DNA from: a virus
Length of the DNA: 25,331 nt
Direction: 5' to 3' (one strand)
IMG/VR virus record: IMGVR_UViG_3300005605_000616
Coordinates: 1-25,331 of that record
Made by a program: the position numbers and the translations under genes. Below the pieces are notes generated by a model that saw only the letters and a program-made list of their open reading frames with translations, was not told the origin of the DNA and searched no databases. Below, in pieces: positions 1-7,950 of this stretch; the first letter of the stretch is position 1, and every line of letters starts with the position of its first letter.

Positions 1-89
1 GCATATTCGCTGCCCACAAAATGCTTAAACTTATCTGGAACAGCCTTGTCCCAAAACTCACTTAATTTCTTTTCGTCTATGCTAATCAT
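1..89 (-). CDS. 5' part of an unidentified gene, cut by the window edge
   Basis: The ATG at 89-87 overlaps the TGA of the gene upstream in an ATGA arrangement, which is the usual junction in this genome. The frame stays open for 29 codons to the window edge. The visible N-terminus begins MISIDEKKLSEFWDKAVPDK and no family can be named from it. Residues 2-8 (ISIDEKK) are identical to the last seven residues of the preceding protein because the junction carries a 23-bp tandem duplication. The gene follows a NeuB/glycosyltransferase group, so a role in sugar biosynthesis is possible but is only a guess from position. Confidence 0.6.
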   Translation of the reverse strand, partial: MISIDEKKLSEFWDKAVPDKFKHFVGSEY

Positions 90-110
90 TTCTTTTCGTC
101 TATGCTAATC
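65..110. repeat. Perfect 23-bp tandem duplication across a gene junction
   Basis: Positions 65-87 and 88-110 are two identical head-to-tail 23-bp copies. On the coding strand one copy makes the last codons and stop of the GT42/DUF115-like gene, and the other makes the first codons of the next gene. Both encode ISIDEKK, in the same relative reading frame to each protein. Because 23 is not a multiple of three, the duplication shifts the frame and separates the two reading frames with an ATGA overlap. It may be a recent slippage event or a scar of module exchange. Confidence 0.95.
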
Positions 111-934
111 TTTCGCTGTATTTCTTCAGTTAATGGAAAATGTTCTTTACTCCAAATAGAACTAAAATTGTATTCTGAATTTTCTCCCAAATTGTAAAGT
201 CTAGTATCATAATTTAATTCATTCAAAATATAATTCCATAATTCTTCATGTTCTCCATAATAAACATCATATGCATTTTTTTCATTTACTTGATGTGGTA
301 AATTATTTTTACCTTCTTCAAAAGAATGTTTCAATTCTCCAGTAAATTTTTTTGAACGAGCTGATAAACTTGCTCCACCATCCATGCCGACAAAATATAT
401 TTCTTTTGGTTGCATCTCAAGTGCATATAACAACAATCTTGGAACACCACCCAATTTACCATATATTCGAGTTGTAAAACAACTTGTTTTAGGATAATTT
501 TCATATAATAAATTTAGATATTGTCTCTCATTATACCATCTTGAATGTATTTCAAACATAAATATAGGATTAAATTGATTAACATAATTTAAAAAAGAAT
601 CACTTTGTAAATCTACTTCAGCTCCTATCATACAAAGATCTACATTCATATTTTTAAGTCTAGGGTTAAGATAAAAATGATTTAATGAAAATATATAATC
701 ATAATCTAAATTTTCCCACTTAACTTCATTTGTAGAAGGTCCTGCTCCAACAAGTAATATCTTACTATCTTTAAATTTTTCAAATTCATCTAAATGTTGA
801 TACACCAATTCTGAATTAGAAATCAAATTATCTGAAAATGGAAATACTCTTTTTAACTCACGAGTGTTCCATGATTCAAATTTATCTACACCATTATGTT
901 TTTCATCCCATTTATAGTCACGAAAAATACCCAC
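86..934 (-). CDS. GT42/DUF115-like glycosyltransferase (possible sialyltransferase)
   Basis: This 282-residue protein has a Rossmann-like opening with GAGPST at residues 63-68. It is followed by a block around 81-87 (IFSLNHF) and a later GKLGGVPRLLLYAL...KEIYFVGMDGG region (159-187). This is the layout of bacterial CST-type sialyltransferases (GT42) and the related DUF115/MptE-like fold, which share a G-x-G-P-S loop binding the nucleotide donor. The gene directly follows a NeuB-type synthase, which favours transfer of a nonulosonic acid, but no CMP-sugar synthetase is visible here. The start is GTG at 934, with AGAGG five to six bases upstream inside the NeuB stop region. The C-terminal ISIDEKK comes from a 23-bp duplication. 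Alternatives are another DUF115 enzyme or a non-catalytic member. The fold call is moderately secure, the substrate is not. Confidence 0.55.
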   Translation of the reverse strand: MGIFRDYKWDEKHNGVDKFESWNTRELKRVFPFSDNLISNSELVYQHLDEFEKFKDSKILLVGAGPSTNEVKWENLDYDYIFSLNHFYLNPRLKNMNVDLCMIGAEVDLQSDSFLNYVNQFNPIFMFEIHSRWYNERQYLNLLYENYPKTSCFTTRIYGKLGGVPRLLLYALEMQPKEIYFVGMDGGASLSARSKKFTGELKHSFEEGKNNLPHQVNEKNAYDVYYGEHEELWNYILNELNYDTRLYNLGENSEYNFSSIWSKEHFPLTEEIQRKISIDEKK

Positions 935-935
935 T

Positions 936-1790
936 TTATCCTCTTAGATGTTCTCTAACTTTTTTCTCTGATTCAGTTACCTCTAACTTACCATTTCCAA
1001 AAGCGTTTTCTAATTCTCTAATTCCACTCATTAACTTAAATAATCCTTGTGGTTCTACCGAAGATAAATGGTCTGACCCCCACATTGATCTATCAAGTGT
1101 TATATGTCTTTCAATATATGTTGCCCCAAGATAAGTTGCAGCTACTGAAGTAGATAATCTAAATTCATGTCCACTATATCCCACTTCACAATTATATCTA
1201 TCTTTAAGTGTTTTAATTGCACTTAAATTCAATTCATCTATCGGTGCTGGATAAGTAGAATTACAATGTAATAAAACTATATCTCCTGCTAACTCATAAT
1301 AAGGTTCTGTAGTAATCTTTGATTTAAGTAGAGAAACTGCGTGGTCTATTTCTTCCTCTGTACTCATTCCAGTACTTAAAATAACTTTTTTATCAGTATC
1401 CCTCGCACCTATTAACAACTCATCATTAGTTAACATTGCAGAAGGTATCTTTATATAAGGAATATCATACTGATTAAGAAATTCCAAACTATCCATGTCC
1501 CAAGGTGAAGCTGACCATTTTATCTTTCTCTCATCACAATATCTATCTATCTCATCATATTCATCTTTACCAAATTCTACTTTATATTTGTATTCTAAAT
1601 ATGTCATCCTTCCCCAAGGTGTACTTCTCATTTTTGATTTTTCATGTTCAGGAACACAAACATCTGGATTTCTCTTTTGAAATTTAACTGAATCACAACC
1701 TGCAGCGGATGCAATGTCAATTAACCTCTTTGCTATATCCAAATCTCCATTATGATTTATTCCAATTTCTGCTATAAAATATGTTTTCAT
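936..1790 (-). CDS. neuB: NeuB-type N-acetylneuraminate/nonulosonic acid synthase without SAF domain
   Basis: NeuB enzymes condense phosphoenolpyruvate with an N-acetyl hexosamine to give sialic, legionaminic or pseudaminic acids. The 284-residue protein has the family hallmarks in order: AEIGINHNGD (7-16), VKFQ (35-38), LSTGMS (138-143), HCNSTYP (175-181), GYSGH (204-208), ERHITLD (227-233) and GSDH (238-241). Full NeuB proteins run to about 340-350 residues and end in a SAF (antifreeze-like) domain that helps cover the partner active site. This one stops after the barrel, so the SAF domain is missing. Its start overlaps the GT2 stop by four bases (ATGA), and the following transferase gene begins directly after it. 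The TIM-barrel assignment is strong; which nine-carbon sugar is made, and whether the enzyme works without SAF, are unknown. Confidence 0.9.
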   Translation of the reverse strand: MKTYFIAEIGINHNGDLDIAKRLIDIASAAGCDSVKFQKRNPDVCVPEHEKSKMRSTPWGRMTYLEYKYKVEFGKDEYDEIDRYCDERKIKWSASPWDMDSLEFLNQYDIPYIKIPSAMLTNDELLIGARDTDKKVILSTGMSTEEEIDHAVSLLKSKITTEPYYELAGDIVLLHCNSTYPAPIDELNLSAIKTLKDRYNCEVGYSGHEFRLSTSVAATYLGATYIERHITLDRSMWGSDHLSSVEPQGLFKLMSGIRELENAFGNGKLEVTESEKKVREHLRG

Positions 1791-2419
1791 TTCATCAACT
1801 CTCCATATAACTCATTCTGTTTTACTTGTTTATCAATTGTCTTTGGATGATATAATGACAATTCTTCGTGTGGTGGTAAATGTGAATATGTTTTACAACC
1901 TGTAATATGTTCATGTACCTTACCTACCCATTTTATTTCATCTATATTTCTAAACACTCTCGCTTGGTAATCTGGATAATTTACCCAACCTTTTTCTGTT
2001 ACTTTCCATCCCCATTTATTTATCCATTCATCAGTAAGTCCTTCAACTGTATTCACTCTGGGTATCCAAATCAAGTCAGTTTCATTGATTTCTAATATAG
2101 TATGTATTTGTGCCATCAATATTTCATGAGGATACTCATCAGCATCTAAATGAAATATATAATCTCCACTACACATTGATTTAGTGTAATTTTTTAATAC
2201 AGAAAAGTCACCATCAAATGGAGGCCAAGCTGTATGCCAACTAAACTCACCATTTACTGAATGACTTCTTAAATAATCTTCAACTCCTCTTGAACCATTC
2301 TTATGGTCAAAAGTTATTACTATCTCATCTTGTAATTGTTTATTCTTTAAAAGTATTGTAACTAATTTTTGTAATTCCGTTTCTTCATTACAAACGGTTA
2401 TTGCGTAACTTATTTTCAA
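1787..2419 (-). CDS. GT2 family glycosyltransferase
   Basis: The 210-residue protein opens with ISYAITVCNEE, the usual beta-strand and loop that bind the nucleotide in GT-A fold family 2 enzymes. It carries a DXD-type metal and nucleotide-phosphate motif, LDADEYP (DAD at 92-94). Later WVGKVHEHI and YHP segments are typical of small GT2 proteins such as the WaaE/KdtX-like group. The start is TTG at 2419, with GAGG about five bases upstream and no better ATG nearby. The stop overlaps the neuB start as ATGA, so these two are translationally coupled. Together with neuB and the GT42-like gene it forms a small sugar-transfer group. Donor and acceptor sugars cannot be read from the sequence. Confidence 0.85.
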   Translation of the reverse strand: MKISYAITVCNEETELQKLVTILLKNKQLQDEIVITFDHKNGSRGVEDYLRSHSVNGEFSWHTAWPPFDGDFSVLKNYTKSMCSGDYIFHLDADEYPHEILMAQIHTILEINETDLIWIPRVNTVEGLTDEWINKWGWKVTEKGWVNYPDYQARVFRNIDEIKWVGKVHEHITGCKTYSHLPPHEELSLYHPKTIDKQVKQNELYGELMK

Positions 2420-2434
2420 TATAACCTCACTTTA

Positions 2435-3055
2435 TTACACCACTCGACCACCATAACCTCCTCGGTCTCCAGTACTTTCTTCACCTAACATTGCTACGTT
2501 GTTAGCTCTAAAAGCTACATTTTCCCAAAATGGTATTTGTGCCCAATATACAGTATTTCCTTTTATGTAATCAAAATTATAAGTTTTATAAGCACCTCTC
2601 AAAAATCCTTTATTCACACCTAACTTTACATACTTCCACAGAGCTTCATTTTCACCTTGATTCTTTAACTGTCTATATTGTGTTCTAACTTTAATTCTGA
2701 CTATACCATCTATTATTGGATGTTCCTCAAATATACCTATACCTTTAAACCAATTTATCCATTGTCTAACTCTTTTTATTCTACCAGTCATACCACTAAA
2801 TAATTCTATACCTGCTACCATAATTGTTGTTTTTTCTGTTTTAGGACTTTCATAAGTATAACGTGGTTGTAAAACAAATACTGTACGATATGATCTTTTT
2901 GAACCTGGTTTATCTCCTTGATACTGAAATCTTATAAAATCACCAGCTTGTACTTTTACCCATTTATGAATTGTTGTTACTGGTTGAACAATTGAATTTA
3001 TAGAAGATGTGTGAACAAGTCCTCTTACTTGACGACCTTCTGCGTCTTGAGCCAT
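2435..3055 (-). CDS. Unknown phage protein, possibly structural
   Basis: The 206-residue protein is not recognised. It has no signal peptide or membrane segment. The N-terminal half alternates basic and aromatic residues in probable beta strands (HKWVKVQAGDFIRFQY around 30-45, then YRTVFVLQPRY). The C-terminus is glycine-rich (GDRGGYGGRVV). The beta-rich, basic, aromatic composition would fit a small virion or nucleic-acid-binding protein, but that is inference. It starts immediately after the stop of the preceding 327-residue protein (TAA then ATG), and the pair is probably co-expressed. It ends just upstream of the glycosyltransferase group. Confidence 0.75.
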   Translation of the reverse strand: MAQDAEGRQVRGLVHTSSINSIVQPVTTIHKWVKVQAGDFIRFQYQGDKPGSKRSYRTVFVLQPRYTYESPKTEKTTIMVAGIELFSGMTGRIKRVRQWINWFKGIGIFEEHPIIDGIVRIKVRTQYRQLKNQGENEALWKYVKLGVNKGFLRGAYKTYNFDYIKGNTVYWAQIPFWENVAFRANNVAMLGEESTGDRGGYGGRVV

Positions 3056-4039
3056 TTATAAAACCATATTTTTTAATGTTACGAAAGAATAATTTTCAAC
3101 TGGTTCATATCCACGTTTTTGTTTATCTTTTTTGTATTGTATACCACCTTCTACTTCCTCATCATCATCATCAAAATCATATGTATCTGGTTCTGAATGT
3201 TGTCCTGTTATATGAGGACCACTATGAACTGTGTGGTGTACTATAAAATCAGCTGCTCTTTTGATGTTAGGGTCTGTCTTAACACCCTTTATTTTTGCAA
3301 TCTGTTTTAATTTAATTGGTAGAGAACCTTCTTTCTTTAAAACCTTAATTAACTCTATGAGGGAAGATTTAGTAATTCCTTCCTTCAATCCTTCTTTTTT
3401 AGGGTCATACTGACCTAACATTTTCATAATATACATTTTATCTAATGTTTTAATAACATCAATACCACCTTTTTGTACTTGTCTATAACCAGTTGGACTT
3501 CCTAATGCTTTTGAACCTGGTTCTGGAGTTGGTGGTATATCATTACCATGTGAAAGATTTCCTTCAGGTGGAGTTGTTGGTTTTTTAAGTACATCTTCAC
3601 CATCTGGTCCTCCTGAAGTTATAAAATTGGCAGATTCAACTGGTATTGTATAATCATTTCCTTTACCAAAAGGACGTCTACCATAAACTCTTTGTTTTGG
3701 TGTAAGTGGTGGTTCATCTGACCTAAGATCTTTATGTGGGTCTAAAACCGCATCACTTTTTACTAAGTCTGCAGTTATTTTTGTTCTTTTCATAACCCCA
3801 TCTCTCTCCATCGCAGTTTTAGGTATTTTACTACCATCTCCACCATATACTGCATCTGATGCGGGAGCTACTATCTGTTTCATACCACGAGGCATCGCGG
3901 CTGGTCCAATAATTCGTCTTTCACCATATCTCGTGAAAATACCATCGGGCCAAGAATCACCATGTGCTATACCACCACCATTACCAACGGTAGTAGTATT
4001 AAATTCGCTCAATAAATCTTTAAGTCGTAATACTTTCAT
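3056..4039 (-). CDS. Unknown phage protein with disordered, proline/glycine-rich middle
   Basis: No family is recognised for this 327-residue protein. The N-terminus (MKVLRLKDLLSEFN) resembles the LKDLL-type starts common among anonymous proteins of marine T4-like phages. Residues about 20-190 are rich in G, P, D and K with little predicted secondary structure. A helical, lysine-rich region follows (about 195-275). An acidic run DDDDEEVE precedes a basic stretch near the C-terminus. The mix of disorder with alternating acidic and basic patches would suit a scaffold or packaging-associated protein, but nothing in the sequence proves it. It abuts the next gene exactly, and an 11-bp upstream gap holds a TTAATAAATAT motif. 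Confidence 0.75.
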   Translation of the reverse strand: MKVLRLKDLLSEFNTTTVGNGGGIAHGDSWPDGIFTRYGERRIIGPAAMPRGMKQIVAPASDAVYGGDGSKIPKTAMERDGVMKRTKITADLVKSDAVLDPHKDLRSDEPPLTPKQRVYGRRPFGKGNDYTIPVESANFITSGGPDGEDVLKKPTTPPEGNLSHGNDIPPTPEPGSKALGSPTGYRQVQKGGIDVIKTLDKMYIMKMLGQYDPKKEGLKEGITKSSLIELIKVLKKEGSLPIKLKQIAKIKGVKTDPNIKRAADFIVHHTVHSGPHITGQHSEPDTYDFDDDDEEVEGGIQYKKDKQKRGYEPVENYSFVTLKNMVL

Positions 4040-4050
4040 ATTAATAAATA

Positions 4051-4527
4051 TTATGCTAGTGAAAAACCATCAGTTTTTGGTGATACCTCAGGTTCTTCTT
4101 CAGTTAAATGTATTCCTATACTCTTAGCCGCCTCAAAAAAATTATATTTATCAAAAGTCTCAAATGCATCTGATAATTCCATATCAAATCCTTCTCTATC
4201 TGATTGTATATATGTTTGTGCTATCCAATCATAAGAATTTTCTTCATTATTCTTGGGATATACTATACCTTTTTCTGGAACATTTAGTATTACTGGTAAC
4301 CAATAAATGTCACGTTCTGTATCATGAAACGAACTATCTACAACTATCTTCGGAGAACTGTTTAAATAATCTTTATATTTATCGTCATTCTCTGTGAATG
4401 TAGAATTAGACATAAATCCACATCTGAAACACATATAAGACGAAAAAGTTTCTGTTTTACTTTTCAAACACATTTTCTTAGATTCACATACTGGACAAGT
4501 AACTTTACTCTCTACTACACTTTCCAT
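4051..4527 (-). CDS. Small zinc-ribbon protein
   Basis: The 158-residue protein has two CxxC knuckles, C11-P-V-C14 and C33-F-R-C36, separated by a basic, serine/threonine-rich loop. This is the classical arrangement of a zinc ribbon that binds one zinc ion. The remaining 120 residues are acidic and aromatic and carry no recognised domain (IYWLPVILNVPEKGIVYP; EAAKSIGIHLTEEEPEV). Zinc ribbons usually act in nucleic-acid or protein binding. Here the fold is seen and the partner is unknown. It lies three bases downstream of a GT4 gene and upstream of the two unknown proteins, so it belongs to the same co-directional run. Confidence 0.8.
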   Translation of the reverse strand: MESVVESKVTCPVCESKKMCLKSKTETFSSYMCFRCGFMSNSTFTENDDKYKDYLNSSPKIVVDSSFHDTERDIYWLPVILNVPEKGIVYPKNNEENSYDWIAQTYIQSDREGFDMELSDAFETFDKYNFFEAAKSIGIHLTEEEPEVSPKTDGFSLA

Positions 4528-4530
4528 TAT

Positions 4531-5904
4531 CTATACCCTCTTTAACTTTGGAAGTTTTATTTCCGTAGATTGTTGATTTGGTGGTGGTTTTATTGCACCT
4601 GTCTGTCCACCATCTATCTTTTTCAATGTAGGTAACTTCAAATCAACTTGTTTTGGAAATTCTGGAACATACTTATCTAATATTTTACCTAATTCTTCTG
4701 TCATTTTGTTTAAGGTAAAATTCTTTGCATATACTTTTTGTCGTAACGCTTTCTTATTATACTTACGATAATTTTTAAAAACATCAATTAAAACTTTCCT
4801 CACATTAAAATAATCACAAGTAAACCACTTAGCTGATTCAACATGAATATTTTCTGGAAACGCATCTCTTGGTGTATCAGTTAATCTACCTTGTAAAAAA
4901 GTTACTGCATCTTTCTTTAAGAAATCCAAATGACCACTCCAATTAGAAACAATTACTGGTTTACCAGTAGTAGAAAATTCTAAAATAGGTCTACCAAATC
5001 CCTCTCCGTGAGTACAATTAATCATTGCTTTAACTTTTGGATGTTGATATAAAGAGTTCATTTGTTTGTCAGTTAAATCTCCATGTAACAAATATATCTT
5101 TGGTGGATTTTTCATATCTTTAATACCATCTCTTATAGATTTCATCTTACCAATAATCTCATATCTGTCTAATACTGAAGGAGTTGCTCCTTGAGTTTTT
5201 AAAATCAAAGCAGGTCTCTTATGTTTATTACCAAAAGTTTCATACCAAACTTTCAACAAGGCTCCAACATCTTTTCTATCATTACCTAAACCACCTTGTA
5301 ACCAATGACCTACAAATAAGAAACAGAAATCTTCTTTTATCTTACCTAATTCCTCATCAATATATTTATCTCTTTCTGTAGTTCCATAAATATTCTCATC
5401 ATAACCCTCAAACAAAACTTCCATTGGTTTTTCCATTTGCAATGGTGACATCTCTTGTTTTTCTCCTGTTTGTTTGTTTTCTTGTTCTCTAGCCCACTTG
5501 GTATTTTTAAATCCATCTTTTGAAAATTGTGATGGAACTATATTCAAATCCATTCTGTTAACTCCCTCAATCCATTCAGGTTTAACAACTGTCATTTCAC
5601 CACCTGCGGTTATCCCAATATTATATTTACCGTGTGTCTGATATTCATTTGGAATCACAACATGTATATGTAGTTCTGGTTGTTTATCTAAGTGTGGTTG
5701 AGGTAAAATACGTTTTAATATTTTCTTATCCATCTCTGTCTGTGCATCAAGTGCGTTTTGTGGAGTATTTCCCCATCTTACTGGTAGAATTTTTATATCA
5801 TATCTATCTAAATCAATAAGTGAATGTACGATATCTCTTGCGTGAGCTCCATATCCACTTCTCGTTGCAACGGGGGCTGTTACTAAACATACTGGTTTAC
5901 TCAT
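4531..5904 (-). CDS. GT4-type GT-B glycosyltransferase with proline/lysine tail
   Basis: The 457-residue protein starts with a GT-B donor-fold strand and glycine loop (VCLVTAPVATRSGYGAHARD, 5-24). It carries the EX7E signature of retaining GT4 enzymes as E301-GFGRPIL-E309, preceded by HG. A segment at 195-212 (FLFVGHWLQGGLGNDRKD) matches the start of the C-terminal nucleotide-binding domain. The last 40 residues form a separate tail with two copies of a KLPxLK motif (KLPTLKK and KLPKLKR) joined by a proline/glutamine linker, which looks like a docking peptide. It directly follows a second, divergent GT4 gene. The substrate might be a virion glycoprotein, a host glycan or modified DNA; nothing in the sequence decides this. 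Confidence 0.85.
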   Translation of the reverse strand: MSKPVCLVTAPVATRSGYGAHARDIVHSLIDLDRYDIKILPVRWGNTPQNALDAQTEMDKKILKRILPQPHLDKQPELHIHVVIPNEYQTHGKYNIGITAGGEMTVVKPEWIEGVNRMDLNIVPSQFSKDGFKNTKWAREQENKQTGEKQEMSPLQMEKPMEVLFEGYDENIYGTTERDKYIDEELGKIKEDFCFLFVGHWLQGGLGNDRKDVGALLKVWYETFGNKHKRPALILKTQGATPSVLDRYEIIGKMKSIRDGIKDMKNPPKIYLLHGDLTDKQMNSLYQHPKVKAMINCTHGEGFGRPILEFSTTGKPVIVSNWSGHLDFLKKDAVTFLQGRLTDTPRDAFPENIHVESAKWFTCDYFNVRKVLIDVFKNYRKYNKKALRQKVYAKNFTLNKMTEELGKILDKYVPEFPKQVDLKLPTLKKIDGGQTGAIKPPPNQQSTEIKLPKLKRV

Positions 5905-7296
5905 TTATACCTCATAAATTTCAAATTGTTTTCTTGGTGTCCACTTTTCAAAAGCAGTTTCCATATCTTCTATAAATCTCTCACACATTCTTGTAGATGA
6001 AAGAGAAGTATCGTCTCTCAACATCCAGTCTCTACCTTCCAAACCTGCTTTATCTCTTTCCTCTTTTGGTGTCTGATACCATTCATAAAGTTGTTCTGCT
6101 GTTTCTTCCCAACTTGGTCTATCATCAAAAATATATGGTGTCGGTACTGAACCTTGTAAAGAACGATTGGTTGGCCAAACTGGTTTTGCCCAACTTCCGT
6201 GAGTAAGTCTTGGATTATCTTTCCATTTCTTCCTATCATGTAAAGAATGTATTTCTGAATAATCTTTAGCTGTCAATAATTTACCATCAAGTCTAAATCC
6301 ACATTGGTCTTGCATACCACCTGTAACATTTACAATCATTGGAGTACCAGCCATTACTGATTCGGCAGTTCCTAATCCAAATCCCTCATTAGATGCTATA
6401 TTAATAGTAACATCTGCTAAATTGTAGAGATAATTTAATTCTTGAGGACTACGTTTAGCTGTAGAAAATTTAACCTTTTTATCTTTAGCCATAGCTTCTG
6501 CTACTGCTATTAAATCTGTACCATTTTCATCTCGTGGATTTGTATGCATCAATAACATAACTTTATCTCTTTTATCTTCAGGTAACTTATCTACAAAAGT
6601 AGAAAAAGCGAGAATCAAATCACCAGGTAATTTGCGACGAATGTTTCTTGCGTTAAAGAATACAATAAATTCTATTTTATTTAAATCATATGAAGAATCT
6701 TTTTTAAACTGTAAAAATCCTTTATCATCTATTGGTAAAGGTTTAAACACATCTTGATTGATTCCGTGTGGAACATATGTTACTTGCCAATCTTCAGGTG
6801 GATTTTGATGCCATACATTATTAACAATATTTACAGTCTGTTTAGATATGTTCATAATCAAATCACAACTCTCATAATATGGTTCATTCCACATAGGATA
6901 AGGTAAATCATCCCATATATTATAATAAAAAATAGGGATACGAGACCTAATTTCATGTTCCATTTGATATAACCAAACCCAAAATCTCGGGTCTGTATAA
7001 ATCATTATCGCATCTGGTTTCTCAATAGACATCAATGCCCTAACCATTTCTTGGTCACCATATCCATCTGTTGGATAGACTTTTAAATAAGGATCTTCAA
7101 CTTCTGGTTTTAAAGTTTTAATCTCGTCATTCATATCAAAAACTTTACCCTTATCAGGATGTTTTATTGCACCACCTATCTGTACCCAATCGTACTTATC
7201 AATAGTACCTAAAACAAATTCCTTTGAAACTGTTCCTACTCCACTTGACATCCGTAAATCATCGGATAACAATAATATCTTCTTCTTTTTTGCCAT
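5905..7296 (-). CDS. GT4-type GT-B glycosyltransferase
   Basis: This 463-residue protein opens with ILLLSDDLRMSSGVGTVSKE (7-26), a typical N-terminal strand and glycine loop of GT-B enzymes. It has the linker sequence VTYVPHGINQDVF (172-184) that precedes the second Rossmann domain. The EX7E motif is E304-GFGLGTA-E312, followed by GTPMIV. The final 100 residues are helical and charged, as expected for the domain crossing back to the N-terminal half. Length and motifs point to an intact enzyme. It ends right at the start of a second GT4 gene with no gap, so the two are probably used together, perhaps adding successive sugars. Donor and acceptor are unknown. Confidence 0.88.
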   Translation of the reverse strand: MAKKKKILLLSDDLRMSSGVGTVSKEFVLGTIDKYDWVQIGGAIKHPDKGKVFDMNDEIKTLKPEVEDPYLKVYPTDGYGDQEMVRALMSIEKPDAIMIYTDPRFWVWLYQMEHEIRSRIPIFYYNIWDDLPYPMWNEPYYESCDLIMNISKQTVNIVNNVWHQNPPEDWQVTYVPHGINQDVFKPLPIDDKGFLQFKKDSSYDLNKIEFIVFFNARNIRRKLPGDLILAFSTFVDKLPEDKRDKVMLLMHTNPRDENGTDLIAVAEAMAKDKKVKFSTAKRSPQELNYLYNLADVTINIASNEGFGLGTAESVMAGTPMIVNVTGGMQDQCGFRLDGKLLTAKDYSEIHSLHDRKKWKDNPRLTHGSWAKPVWPTNRSLQGSVPTPYIFDDRPSWEETAEQLYEWYQTPKEERDKAGLEGRDWMLRDDTSLSSTRMCERFIEDMETAFEKWTPRKQFEIYEV

Positions 7297-7312
7297 TTAA
7301 CCCTCTTTGTTA

Positions 7313-7507
7313 TTATATCATAGAACCAGATTGTTCTAATTTATCATATTTTAAAACTTTTTTCCTAAAAGTTTCATCATTGCTATACAAATCTAACGAC
7401 CTATTGACGAATTTTTGTAATGTAAAATCATCGTCCAAACAACTCTTTTTGAATTGTAAGTACAAACTTTCAAGAATTTTTACTGATGTTAATTTTAACT
7501 TATCCAT
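7313..7507 (-). CDS. Small ribbon-helix-helix-like DNA-binding protein
   Basis: The 64-residue protein begins with a short strand (KLTSVKI, residues 4-10). Two helices follow (about 12-25 and 30-42) with a polar turn, and there is a charged C-terminal tail. This matches the Arc/MetJ ribbon-helix-helix fold, in which a dimer inserts a two-stranded sheet into the major groove. It could act as a phage transcription regulator. The gene is preceded by an AT-rich 23-bp element that recurs, with two mismatches, upstream of the sliding-clamp gene, so autoregulation plus clamp-operon control is a reasonable hypothesis. The fold call comes from pattern only. An antitoxin-like protein without a toxin is the other possibility. 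Confidence 0.65.
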   Translation of the reverse strand: MDKLKLTSVKILESLYLQFKKSCLDDDFTLQKFVNRSLDLYSNDETFRKKVLKYDKLEQSGSMI

Positions 7508-7523
7508 AACCTAACTTCTAATA

Positions 7524-7546
7524 TATTCATATATAAATATATATCA
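7524..7546 (-). promoter_or_regulatory. AT-rich element upstream of the RHH gene, shared with the clamp promoter region
   Basis: This stretch matches 18120-18142 at 21 of 23 positions. It lies 16 bases before the RHH start codon. Read on the coding strand it contains GATATATAT then TATATAT, a near inverted repeat. It may be an operator for the RHH protein or part of a promoter (ATGATA, 16 bases, TATATT). AT-richness raises the chance of accidental similarity. Confidence 0.45.
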
Positions 7547-7548
7547 TA

Positions 7549-7950
7549 TTAATTTATTATCAAAACTTTTTTATTTAATTTTTCTGCCTCACCTAAAGTA
7601 TGTCTTGTACCATTTGACTTAACTCCCTCTGGAATAAAACCTACAACCATATCACTATACTCCGCTATTTGAGTATTTCTCGCAAAGAAATTTCCCACAT
7701 AATACTGTTTACCATATCTACTTGGTGGTAACTTACAATATTGATTATGTGGATAATGTGCTGGTGGAAATTCTACATAATGAATTTCTAATTCATTTGA
7801 TATTTTCTTCGCGTGACCATCTGCTCCATTCTTTTGACCACCACTCACTATCTCTAATTCATCTCCAAACTTTTCTTTTAATTTAAAGATAAACTCTTTC
7901 ATTTTTAACTTATTCTCATACTCCCTACTACCTACAATACCTACTTTCAT
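7549..7950 (-). CDS. SLOG-superfamily (DUF2493/YAcAr-like) nucleotide-binding protein
   Basis: This 133-residue protein has a Rossmann-like fold signature: MKVGIVGSRE at the start, IVSGGQKNGADGHAKK (34-49) after the second strand, and a late DMVVGFIPEG strand-loop followed by GTRHTLGEAEKLNKKVLII. The G-S-R, S-G-G and G-A-D motifs are those of the SLOG superfamily (DprA, LOG, TIR-associated SLOG, DUF2493), which bind nucleotides or nucleotide derivatives. Phages often carry such single-domain members. Roles proposed for the family include processing or sensing of modified nucleotides. The start overlaps the previous stop by one base (TAATG). The fold is fairly sure, the ligand is not. Confidence 0.75.
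   Translation of the reverse strand: MKVGIVGSREYENKLKMKEFIFKLKEKFGDELEIVSGGQKNGADGHAKKISNELEIHYVEFPPAHYPHNQYCKLPPSRYGKQYYVGNFFARNTQIAEYSDMVVGFIPEGVKSNGTRHTLGEAEKLNKKVLIIN

Noticed and set aside
838-1134. Open frames on the plus strand throughout the window
   Set aside because: They lie opposite convincing minus-strand genes, lack recognisable domains and have low-complexity, leucine/isoleucine/serine-rich products typical of reversed AT-rich coding sequence.
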